Origin: Candidatus Omnitrophota bacterium
Lineage (GTDB): Bacteria; Omnitrophota; Koll11; Gygaellales; Profunditerraquicolaceae
Assembly: GCA_026387515.1 (NCBI GenBank)
Contig: JAPLLP010000203.1
Span: forward strand, 5,839-13,889
DNA: 8,051 nt
Direction of reading: 5' to 3'
The translations under genes and the position numbers were made by a program. Under the pieces are notes generated by a model. That model ran no database searches, was not told the origin of the DNA, and saw only the letters and a list, made by a program, of their open reading frames with translations. Below are positions 1 to 5,538 of the stretch, piece by piece; within the stretch, counting starts at the first letter, position 1; each line of letters begins with the position of its first letter.

Positions 1-358
1 CCTCCTCAGGAATAGCCTTGGGTTCAATATTTTTATCCACGCAGACCATAATTGTTTTAGACTGACATATTAATTTGCCATCCTGGTTCTTCACGTCATG
101 CTCTACCTCTATCTTAATCTTGTGAATCCCGGTAAAGACAGTCTCTATATTAAGCGTATCGCCATAAAAAGCCGGGGATTTATAATCTATCTCCACGCGC
201 GCTATAACAAACATAGTACCTCCCCTGACAAGTTCCTTAATAGACAGGCCGCGCTGGGCAAAATATTCCGTGCGCGCCTCTTCCATAAATTTCAGGTAAT
301 TGGAATAGTAAACTACCTGGCCGCAATCGGTATCGTGATAATAAATAGTTTTCTGCAT
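1..358 (-). CDS. YbgC/FadM-like hotdog-fold acyl-CoA thioesterase, C-terminus cut by window edge
   Basis: Predicted cytoplasmic acyl-CoA thioesterase of the 4HBT hotdog superfamily, hydrolysing acyl-CoA to free acid and CoA. The frame runs from an ATG at 358-356 to the left edge with no stop, giving 119 codons; family members are usually about 130-140 residues, so only the last few are missing. The N-terminus has the family signature: YYHDTDCGQVVYYSNYL (residues 6-22), where the second Asp of HDTD sits at the usual catalytic position, then KFMEEARTEYF. Central strands follow (VARVEIDYKSPAFYGDTL-like, around 50-70). The start codon directly abuts the TAA of the upstream gene and no good Shine-Dalgarno precedes it, so translation is probably coupled to that gene. 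Substrate cannot be read from sequence; YbgC relatives act on short-chain or ACP/CoA-linked acyl groups and sometimes sit with Tol-Pal genes, which are not visible here. Confidence 0.9.
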   Translation of the reverse strand, partial: MQKTIYYHDTDCGQVVYYSNYLKFMEEARTEYFAQRGLSIKELVRGGTMFVIARVEIDYKSPAFYGDTLNIETVFTGIHKIKIEVEHDVKNQDGKLICQSKTIMVCVDKNIEPKAIPEE

Positions 359-727
359 TTATTTGGCATTCGAGTTAAAAACGTCAAGCGCCTGGTCAAA
401 ATCATAGACGTTATGAAAGTCTTCGCGAGTGTCCTGCGCGGTCTTACCCATTAACCCGGACTCGATCATATTAAACACGATCTCGCCGAAATCTGAAGTA
501 TTCTTGATACCCCAGTGCGTAAAAACCGCCTTGGCCATAGGCCCAAACTGTTCAATAGCTAAATCGCGAATGCCTCCAGAAAGCTCCTTACCACTGACAT
601 GCCCCTCTCTTTTTAACTTCTTCTGGGTATGCCATAGGGCCTGCATAACAAATTCATAGGCATCCAGTTTATAACGCGGATCTTTAGCTATGATCTCGCT
701 TAATGTTCCATAAAAATCCTTAGCCAT
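359..727 (-). CDS. Minf_1886-like small conserved protein of PVC-group bacteria, function unknown
   Basis: A 122-residue soluble protein with no signal peptide or membrane segment. From memory it matches the uncharacterised family described as restricted to Verrucomicrobia/Planctomycetes (Minf_1886 type). The recognisable core is YEFVMQAL near residue 27, HVSGKEL around 46, GIRDLAIEQFGPMA around 54-67, HWGI, then DFGEIVFNMIESGLMGKT around 80-97 and a C-terminal REDFHNVYDFDQAL. No catalytic motif is evident and no function is known to me. I chose the ATG at 727 rather than an in-frame GTG at 736, because GGGTGAT (732-738) is a good anti-SD match 4 bases before the ATG and overlaps that GTG. 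Its TAA touches the ATG of the thioesterase gene, so the two are probably co-transcribed from the promoter at 754-782. Confidence 0.85.
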   Translation of the reverse strand: MAKDFYGTLSEIIAKDPRYKLDAYEFVMQALWHTQKKLKREGHVSGKELSGGIRDLAIEQFGPMAKAVFTHWGIKNTSDFGEIVFNMIESGLMGKTAQDTREDFHNVYDFDQALDVFNSNAK

Positions 728-731
728 ATCT

Positions 732-738
732 ATCACCC
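732..738 (-). promoter_or_regulatory. Ribosome binding site deciding the start of the Minf_1886-like gene
   Basis: On the minus strand this reads GGGTGAT, complementary to the ATCACC part of the 16S rRNA 3' end. It ends 4 bases before the ATG at 727. The alternative GTG start at 736 lies inside this site and has no equivalent upstream signal. Confidence 0.6.
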
Positions 739-753
739 TATTTAGCAGTTTCT

Positions 754-782
754 ATTATACCTCTAAACTCTAAGAAAAGCAA
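754..782 (-). promoter_or_regulatory. Predicted sigma70-type promoter for the Minf_1886-like/thioesterase pair
   Basis: On the minus strand a perfect -10 TATAAT (759-754) lies 17 bases downstream of TTGCTT (782-777), which matches the first three positions of the -35 consensus. Transcription would begin near 747, giving a leader of about 20 bases before the ATG at 727. The -35 falls in the last codons of the upstream HAD gene (stop at 770). The surrounding 10-mer GGTATAATAG (761-752) occurs identically in the second promoter at 1449-1440. Confidence 0.55.
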
Positions 783-1417
783 ATTGCGCGTTCCAGGCTT
801 TTAAAAGTTTTAAAGACGCGGTCTGCCTCTTTTAAATACGTTTTAGGCAAAGATGTCTCCAGGGCTACGCAAAATAATCCTGCCCGCTTGGCAGCCGTGA
901 TACCAAAAGGGGCATTCTCAATCACTACCGCTTCTTTTGCCGAGATGCCCAGCAACCCGAGCGCCCTTAAAAAAGGTTCAGGATGAGGCTTGCCTTGCCT
1001 AACCTCATCTCCGGTTACCGTGGCGTCAAAAAGCCGCAATAATGTAACAGGTAGGATCTTCCTGGCTTCCATCCGGGAAGTCCCGGTCACCAAGGCAAGG
1101 CAAAAATCGCGCCTCTTTAGCAAACGGACAAATGCGCGACTTCCCTTTACAAACCGCACTCTTACTTTTTTCTTGAATAATCTCTCTTTGGCAGCCAGTA
1201 TCGCTTTTGCTTCGGCAAGGCTAAATTTATAATTATATTGCCGCAAAATCTCCTTAACGCTGGTTAGGCCATCCTGGCCTTCTCTTCTATAAATATCAAA
1301 ACGATCAACCTTGATTCCCAGCGAAGAAAATACTTTCTGCCAGGCCATAAAGTGATAAGGCATGGTATTGGTGATTACGCCATCCATATCAAATATAACT
1401 GTCCTGAATTTACCCAT
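770..1417 (-). CDS. HAD-superfamily hydrolase, beta-phosphoglucomutase-like
   Basis: A 215-residue cytoplasmic haloacid-dehalogenase-fold enzyme that acts through a phospho-aspartate intermediate. Motif I is FDMDGVITNT, with nucleophile Asp10 and acid/base Asp12. A helical cap (about 18-90) includes REGQDG near 45-50. Motif II is LVTGTSR (109-115), motif III the Lys in GKPHPEP (142-148), and motif IV VVIENAPFG (164-172). In the last, Asn168 replaces one of the acidic Mg ligands usual in beta-phosphoglucomutase (E-D), so a phosphatase of the same subfamily is equally possible. The open frame extends upstream to 1600, but that part overlaps the divergent gene and its promoter. I chose the ATG at 1417 because HAD homology starts there, a purine-rich GGGAAGAGAAGG precedes it, and the predicted promoter would start transcription near 1435. 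The ATG at 1432 is a less likely alternative. It is divergent from a glycoside phosphorylase, which suggests a role in sugar-phosphate metabolism. Confidence 0.88.
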   Translation of the reverse strand: MGKFRTVIFDMDGVITNTMPYHFMAWQKVFSSLGIKVDRFDIYRREGQDGLTSVKEILRQYNYKFSLAEAKAILAAKERLFKKKVRVRFVKGSRAFVRLLKRRDFCLALVTGTSRMEARKILPVTLLRLFDATVTGDEVRQGKPHPEPFLRALGLLGISAKEAVVIENAPFGITAAKRAGLFCVALETSLPKTYLKEADRVFKTFKSLERAICFS

Positions 1418-1441
1418 GCCTTCTCTTCCCATAGGGGGGCT

Positions 1442-1469
1442 ATTATACCATAAAGAAAATGCCTTGCAA
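1442..1469 (-). promoter_or_regulatory. Predicted promoter for the HAD gene with extended -10
   Basis: On the minus strand TGGTATAAT gives a perfect -10 (1447-1442) with the TGn extension. TTGCAA (1469-1464) lies 16 bases upstream and matches four of six -35 positions. The predicted start near 1435 leaves an approximately 18-base leader to the ATG at 1417. The -35 hexamer is palindromic and is also usable by the divergent promoter on the plus strand. Confidence 0.6.
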
Positions 1470-1492
1470 AAAGAATATGGTTGTGCTAAATT
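1464..1492 (+). promoter_or_regulatory. Predicted promoter for the GH94-like phosphorylase gene
   Basis: TTGCAA (1464-1469) is followed after 17 bases by TAAATT (1487-1492), which matches four of six -10 positions and is directly preceded by TGC, an extended -10 TGn. Transcription would begin near 1499, immediately before the hairpin at 1504-1535. The -10 is weaker than that of the divergent promoter sharing the same -35 hexamer. Confidence 0.4.
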
Positions 1493-1503
1493 AAAACACC
1501 ATG

Positions 1504-1535
1504 ACACCCCGCGCAGATAGGATTTGCGCGGGTGT
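1504..1535 (+). promoter_or_regulatory. Strong GC-rich stem-loop in the 5' leader of the phosphorylase gene
   Basis: The arms 1504-1515 and 1525-1535 pair over 11 base pairs with one bulged C at 1507 and a 9-base loop (1516-1524). The core is CGCGCA with TGCGCG. The stem ends 9 bases before the ATG at 1545, and its 3' arm contains GGGTG, the only anti-SD-like stretch near that start. There is no T-run after it, so it is not a typical terminator. It may stabilise the mRNA 5' end or limit ribosome access; both are inference. Confidence 0.55.
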
Positions 1536-1544
1536 TCATTTACT

Positions 1545-4172
1545 ATGAAAAACACGCTCTGGAGATTTATCGATGACAAAGGCAGCTTTGTCTCTGACAA
1601 CGCTCAGCACATCCACACCCTATACCTGCCCCTTTGCAACACGCATCCTTTCATGTCCTCTGTTACGCCCGGGTTGCATGGAGATGCCAAAACCGGAAAT
1701 AACACCTTTCTCTTAGAACCGGTTTCCCGCATAGATTTGAATAATTCTAAAATCAGCCGAAATTTCTGGATATACCTTAATCCGGATAAAGTCTGGTCGG
1801 CAACCGGAGTCTCTAAAGACTTAAGCGCAATAAAAAACGACAGGGTCAGCCTGAAAGCCGGCCTCTTATGGCAGGAAATAACCCGCCAGAACAGGAATAT
1901 TGGACTAGAAAGCAAAATCACTTCCTTTGTGCCGGCAAGCGGGGAACCTGTAGAACTTATGCTAGTGACTATTACTAATACCTCCGGGTTAGACCTGAAA
2001 TTCATCCCCACAGCCGCAATACCTATATACGCCCGTTCGGCCAATAACCTGCGCGACCATCGGCACGTAACCTCGCTTTTAAATCGCCTAGAGGTAGAAC
2101 GATTCGGGGTGACGGTCACACCTACCCTACTCTTTGATGAAACCGGACACAAAAAGAATGAAACGACTTATTTCGTATTCGGTTTTGATGAAAATCGGGA
2201 TACCCCAGCATACATCTATCCCACGCAGGAAGAATTCTGCGGAGAAGGCGGCGACCTGGAAACACCAGAGGCTATTTACAGAAATCTTTTGCCGGATGTA
2301 AATAAGAAAATTCAGGGAAAAGAAACTATTGGTGCTTTGAGATTTGGAGAAAAAAAGCTAAAACACCATGAATCCGTAACTTTTACAATTGTCTTGGGTA
2401 TTGCTCCTACGAAGCAACAGGTTAAAAATATCTTCAATAAATTCAATAACCTTGATAAAATCCGAAAATCGCTAGTTGCAACCAAAAATCACTGGCAAAA
2501 CAAAAGCGATGAAATAAAAGTAGACACAAAAAATTCTGCTTTTGATAACTGGTTTCGCTGGGTCAGCATACAGCCGACCCTGCGTAAAATTTTCGGCTGC
2601 TCATTTCTGCCGGATTTTGATTACGGCAAAGGCGGCCGGGGATGGCGAGACCTCTGGCAAGACTGCCTCTCTTTAATCCTGAACTCGCCAGAAGACGCCA
2701 AGCAGCTCCTGATCAATAATTTCTCCGGCGTGCGCATCGACGGTTCAAACGCCACCATTATCGGGCAAAACAGGAGAGAATTTATTGCTGACCGCAATAA
2801 TATAAGCCGCGTGTGGATGGATCACGGGGCCTGGCCGCTAGTAACCACGCATCTTTATATCCATCAAACCGGCGATTTAAAGATCTTATTGCAAAAAACG
2901 GGTTATTTTCGCGATCGCCAGCTGTCCAGGAGCAAAATTTACCTTGGCACGATCCTGGAGCATATTTTATTAGAAAACCTAGTGCAGTTCTTTAACGTAG
3001 GTTCTCACAATATCATCCGGCTTCAAGGCGCGGACTGGAACGACGGACTGGACATGGCGCAGGAAAACGGAGAAAGCGTTGCATTCTCCTGCCTATATGC
3101 GAAAAACCTTAACGATATCTGCGAATTACTGGTAAAGCTCGGGCAGAAAGAAATTGTGATATTTAAAGAGCTGGCTATACTCCTGGATACCTTGGCTAAA
3201 AAACCCATAGATTATTCTTCTACCGCTGATAAACAAAAACTACTGGAAAAATATTTTAATACTGTCAATACAGCGTTTAGCGGCCAAACAATCACCATCT
3301 CCAGAAAAAGATTAATCATGGATTTAAAGGAAAAGTCAGAATGGTTAACCGCGCACATCCGCAAAAACGAATGGCTAAAGGACGGTTTCTATAACGGGTA
3401 CTATGATAATAATAAAGAGAGGCTGGAAGGCAATTGCGGCGGAATAATGCGCATGACCCTGACCGGACAGACATTCCCTATCCTGGGAGGCATTGCCACT
3501 ACTGACCAGATAGAATCGATATTCGATAAATCCTGCGCGTATTTAAAAGACCAACGATTCGGCGGTTTCCATTTAAATACCGATTTTAAAAAAATGATGC
3601 CTGCCTTGGGCAGGGCCTTCTCTTTCGTTTACGGAGATAAAGAGAACGGAGCTTTTTTTAACCACATGGCTGTAATGTTCAGCTATAGCTTATACTCGCG
3701 GGGATTTGCCAAGGAAGGTTTTGAGGTATTAAATTCTATTTCGCAAATGGCGCTTGATACTCAAAATAGCAAGATCTACCCCTGCCTACCGGAATATTTT
3801 AATGCTGATGGCCGGGGAATGTACAGCTATCTCACCGGTTCAGCCAGCTGGTACATACTGACATTACTTACCCAGGCTTTCGGGGTACGCGGAGAATACG
3901 GTGATTTGGTCTTAGAGCCGAAACTTATCTCCGAACAATTTAATACTACTAAAGAGCTCTCCATCAATGCCGTCTTTGCCAATAAACAGATTAAGGTAAT
4001 TTACTCCAACCCTTTTCAGAAAGATTTCGGCAAATATACCATCAAAAGAATCTCTTTAAACGACAGACTTATTGCTTCGGACGTTATTTCCTGCCGTTAT
4101 TGCATTCCCCGCAAGAAATTTCTCTCTCTAACCACCAAAAATATCAATCTTATTGAAATCTTACTTGGGTAA
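1545..4172 (+). CDS. GH94-like (clan GH-Q) inverting glycoside phosphorylase
   Basis: A large 875-residue cytoplasmic enzyme without signal peptide, of the cellobiose-phosphorylase type (often labelled GH36-type in databases). It should cleave a beta-linked glucoside with phosphate to alpha-glucose 1-phosphate. The N-terminal beta-sandwich region (about 1-290) contains LHGDAKTGNNTFLLEPVS (44-61) and SRNFWIYLN. The (alpha/alpha)6 catalytic domain has GGRGWRDLWQD (363-373), WMDHGAWP (424-431) and ADWNDGLD (496-503), the motif carrying the general-acid Asp in GH94. Later come ENGAFFNH (about 700) and TGSASWY (764-770), the usual phosphate-site region, then the C-terminal sandwich. Length and the N-terminal motif would also suit the related GH149/GH161 beta-1,3-oligoglucan phosphorylases, so linkage specificity is uncertain. 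I chose ATG 1545; an in-frame TTG at 1524 lies inside the hairpin. It is divergent from the HAD gene and its stop is 5 bases from the stop of the convergent gene. Confidence 0.85.
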   Translation: MKNTLWRFIDDKGSFVSDNAQHIHTLYLPLCNTHPFMSSVTPGLHGDAKTGNNTFLLEPVSRIDLNNSKISRNFWIYLNPDKVWSATGVSKDLSAIKNDRVSLKAGLLWQEITRQNRNIGLESKITSFVPASGEPVELMLVTITNTSGLDLKFIPTAAIPIYARSANNLRDHRHVTSLLNRLEVERFGVTVTPTLLFDETGHKKNETTYFVFGFDENRDTPAYIYPTQEEFCGEGGDLETPEAIYRNLLPDVNKKIQGKETIGALRFGEKKLKHHESVTFTIVLGIAPTKQQVKNIFNKFNNLDKIRKSLVATKNHWQNKSDEIKVDTKNSAFDNWFRWVSIQPTLRKIFGCSFLPDFDYGKGGRGWRDLWQDCLSLILNSPEDAKQLLINNFSGVRIDGSNATIIGQNRREFIADRNNISRVWMDHGAWPLVTTHLYIHQTGDLKILLQKTGYFRDRQLSRSKIYLGTILEHILLENLVQFFNVGSHNIIRLQGADWNDGLDMAQENGESVAFSCLYAKNLNDICELLVKLGQKEIVIFKELAILLDTLAKKPIDYSSTADKQKLLEKYFNTVNTAFSGQTITISRKRLIMDLKEKSEWLTAHIRKNEWLKDGFYNGYYDNNKERLEGNCGGIMRMTLTGQTFPILGGIATTDQIESIFDKSCAYLKDQRFGGFHLNTDFKKMMPALGRAFSFVYGDKENGAFFNHMAVMFSYSLYSRGFAKEGFEVLNSISQMALDTQNSKIYPCLPEYFNADGRGMYSYLTGSASWYILTLLTQAFGVRGEYGDLVLEPKLISEQFNTTKELSINAVFANKQIKVIYSNPFQKDFGKYTIKRISLNDRLIASDVISCRYCIPRKKFLSLTTKNINLIEILLG

Positions 4173-4177
4173 GCTTT

Positions 4178-4396
4178 CTAAATGAGCTGAAGGATTTTGT
4201 TCTTACTAGAGTGACCCTTGAGTATGGTGATGCGGCTTTTGGGAATATCGAAATAACGGCTCAACAATTCAATAACTGCCTGATTAGCCTTACCTTCTTT
4301 TGCTTCTGCTTTAACCAAAACGCGGAAATTCCCTTCTTCTATCTTTTCAACTTTTTCTTCTCTGGCACGAGCCTTAACCTTAACCGAAATCTTCAT
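4178..4396 (-). CDS. yggU: YggU / DUF167 family small protein
   Basis: A 72-residue basic protein of the YggU (UPF0235/DUF167) family, whose biochemical role is not established. The family pattern is clear: MKISVKVKARA at the start, FRVLVKAEAKEGKANQAVIELL (24-45) with the diagnostic EGKAN, then IPKSRITILKGHSSKNKIL (51-69). The length equals the short members of the family, so it looks complete. Its ATG overlaps the TGA of the upstream OsmC-like gene by 4 bases (ATGA at 4396-4393). The only nearby AGG touches the ATG, which points to translational coupling. It is the last gene of the minus-strand run. Its TAG lies 5 bases from the TAA of the convergent phosphorylase, and I see no terminator between them. 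Confidence 0.88.
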   Translation of the reverse strand: MKISVKVKARAREEKVEKIEEGNFRVLVKAEAKEGKANQAVIELLSRYFDIPKSRITILKGHSSKNKILQLI

Positions 4397-4773
4397 CCTA
4401 TTTTGATATTGACCTCCGGATGCGCTGCTAAGGTATTATGCACAGGGCAATTCTTGATAAACTCAAGGAGCGCAGCCTGCCTGCGCTCGTCAAGCTTAGC
4501 CCCGCATAGATCTATTCCAGCATTGATCACCTGGAAACGCAGCGGAACTTCCTTGGTAAATTCCGCGTCCACTGATATCTTTACTTCTTTTATTTCCAAC
4601 TTTGCCGATTCGGCGTATTTACGCACATACACACCGATACAGCTACCTAAGCTTGCCAGAAGGGTATCCGGAGGAGTAATGCCTTTACCTTTAATATCAA
4701 CAGTAAATACGTAATCCTTTGACTTGATCTCAAAAACGTAACCCGCAGTATTGGTAATATCTACATGATACAT
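4393..4773 (-). CDS. OsmC/Ohr-like protein, putative thiol peroxidase
   Basis: A 126-residue protein of the OsmC superfamily, whose characterised members reduce organic hydroperoxides through a pair of cysteines. Both family cysteines are present: Cys45 in LLASLGSCIGVYVRKYAE (38-55) and Cys109 in FIKNCPVHNTL (105-115). The PPDTLLASLGSC and NCPVHNTL signatures are what identify the family. Another cysteine, Cys90 in IDLCGAKL, lies between them. Length is near the short end of the family (usually about 130-145). A strong GAGGAAGG (4787-4780) precedes the ATG by 6 bases and supports this start. The upstream glycosyltransferase stop is separated by a single base, so these genes are almost certainly co-transcribed. 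Peroxidase activity is inferred from the cysteines; many members have no tested substrate. Confidence 0.88.
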   Translation of the reverse strand: MYHVDITNTAGYVFEIKSKDYVFTVDIKGKGITPPDTLLASLGSCIGVYVRKYAESAKLEIKEVKISVDAEFTKEVPLRFQVINAGIDLCGAKLDERRQAALLEFIKNCPVHNTLAAHPEVNIKIG

Positions 4774-4774
4774 A

Positions 4775-5521
4775 TTAAACCTTCCTCTTCTTCCTATAGC
4801 GTATCTCTTCCTTTAAAAGCATCTTTTCCAGCCAGACAAAAAGAATAGAGAAGAAATATTTCCGGCTCAATTCTTTGATCTTATATTTACTTACCCCGCT
4901 ACCCCTCCCATTCCAGTTGATGGGCACGATGGCAAAGGAGAAGCCGCGGACAATCGCTTTTAGCGGTATCTCAACCGTGATATTAAAATACCGTGAAACC
5001 AGAGGTTCAACCATCCGGATAACCTCTGTCCGATACCCTTTGAAGGCATTGGAAACGTCGTTGTAATTAGTAAGGAACAAAAACTGTATAAATTTATTTC
5101 CCAGACGATTTAAAAGCAATTTAACCCTGGGATACCCGGAAACCCTGCTGCCCTTAATAAACCGCGAGCCAAAAACGCAATCGTAACCCTCCGAGAGCTT
5201 CCGGTAGTATTTCATCACATCCTCAGCGTCATCTGAACCATCACCCATAAAAATAACCACACAATCACCCGAAATAACCTCCAGGCCATTTCTTATGGCG
5301 ATGCCAAACCCGTGAGGCGCGCGGGAATCGATTATTTTTAACTTTGGGTTCAACTGCCGCATCCCGGATAATACCCCGGGAGTACCGTCGCTAGAATTAT
5401 CATTCACCAAAATAACTTCATAATTGATACCGCTTTTTTCTAATGCTACGGTTAAATTACCGACTACGGTTTTTACGCAATCTTCTTCATTGCGCAGCGG
5501 TATTACCACGGATAATCTCAT
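4775..5521 (-). CDS. Family 2 glycosyltransferase, DPM1-like (polyprenyl-phosphate sugar transferase type)
   Basis: A 248-residue GT-A-fold glycosyltransferase, similar to enzymes that move a sugar from a nucleotide donor to a polyprenyl phosphate at the inner face of the membrane. Signatures in order: LSVVIPLRNEE (3-13), VNDNSSDGT (39-47, nucleotide binding), GDGSDD (93-98, the metal-binding DxD region), FGSRFIKGS (117-125), NAFKGYR (158-164), and WNGRGSGVSKYK (203-214). No transmembrane domain is predicted by eye; a short hydrophobic stretch (223-231) and a very basic tail (RYRKKRKV) could touch the membrane. I prefer ATG 5521 because AAGGG (5532-5528) lies 6 bases upstream and the GT2 core begins at once. 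An in-frame GTG at 5542 overlaps the EF-G stop (GTGA) and would add 7 residues. The sugar and acceptor cannot be told from sequence. Confidence 0.88.
   Translation of the reverse strand: MRLSVVIPLRNEEDCVKTVVGNLTVALEKSGINYEVILVNDNSSDGTPGVLSGMRQLNPKLKIIDSRAPHGFGIAIRNGLEVISGDCVVIFMGDGSDDAEDVMKYYRKLSEGYDCVFGSRFIKGSRVSGYPRVKLLLNRLGNKFIQFLFLTNYNDVSNAFKGYRTEVIRMVEPLVSRYFNITVEIPLKAIVRGFSFAIVPINWNGRGSGVSKYKIKELSRKYFFSILFVWLEKMLLKEEIRYRKKRKV
4780..4787 (-). promoter_or_regulatory. Strong Shine-Dalgarno for the OsmC-like gene
   Basis: GAGGAAGG on the minus strand ends 6 bases before the ATG at 4773. It lies inside the last codons of the glycosyltransferase gene, where it encodes part of the basic C-terminal tail. 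This gives the OsmC-like gene independent, efficient initiation despite the one-base intergenic gap. Confidence 0.6.
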
Positions 5522-5538
5522 ACCTTGCCCTTGATTGC

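Noticed and set aside
98..454. 118-residue plus-strand open frame at the left edge
   Set aside because: Antisense to the thioesterase frame, which has strong hotdog motifs and simply lacks its stop because of the window edge.
1228..1237. TATAAT sequences on both strands
   Set aside because: Inside the HAD coding region, where an AT-rich codon run for Gln-Tyr-Asn-Tyr-Lys explains them. No matching -35 or gene start is nearby.
1504..1535. Hairpin as an intrinsic terminator
   Set aside because: No T-run follows on either strand and it lies between divergent promoters, where no transcript would need to end.
1418..1600. N-terminal extension of the HAD frame up to 1600 on the minus strand
   Set aside because: It would overlap the phosphorylase start and both predicted promoters, has no HAD similarity, and the HAD core begins immediately after the ATG at 1417.
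1604..2152. 182-residue open frame on the minus strand
   Set aside because: Antisense to the N-terminal domain of the phosphorylase, which matches its family well. The antisense protein has no recognisable motif and a serine/arginine-rich composition typical of a shadow frame.
4160..4173. Perfect inverted repeat CTTAC-TTGG-GTAAG as a terminator
   Set aside because: The stem is only 5 base pairs, AT-containing, and has no T-run on either side. It is probably chance at the end of the phosphorylase gene.
4211..4714. 167-residue open frame on the plus strand
   Set aside because: Antisense to the YggU and OsmC-like genes, both of which carry clear family motifs.
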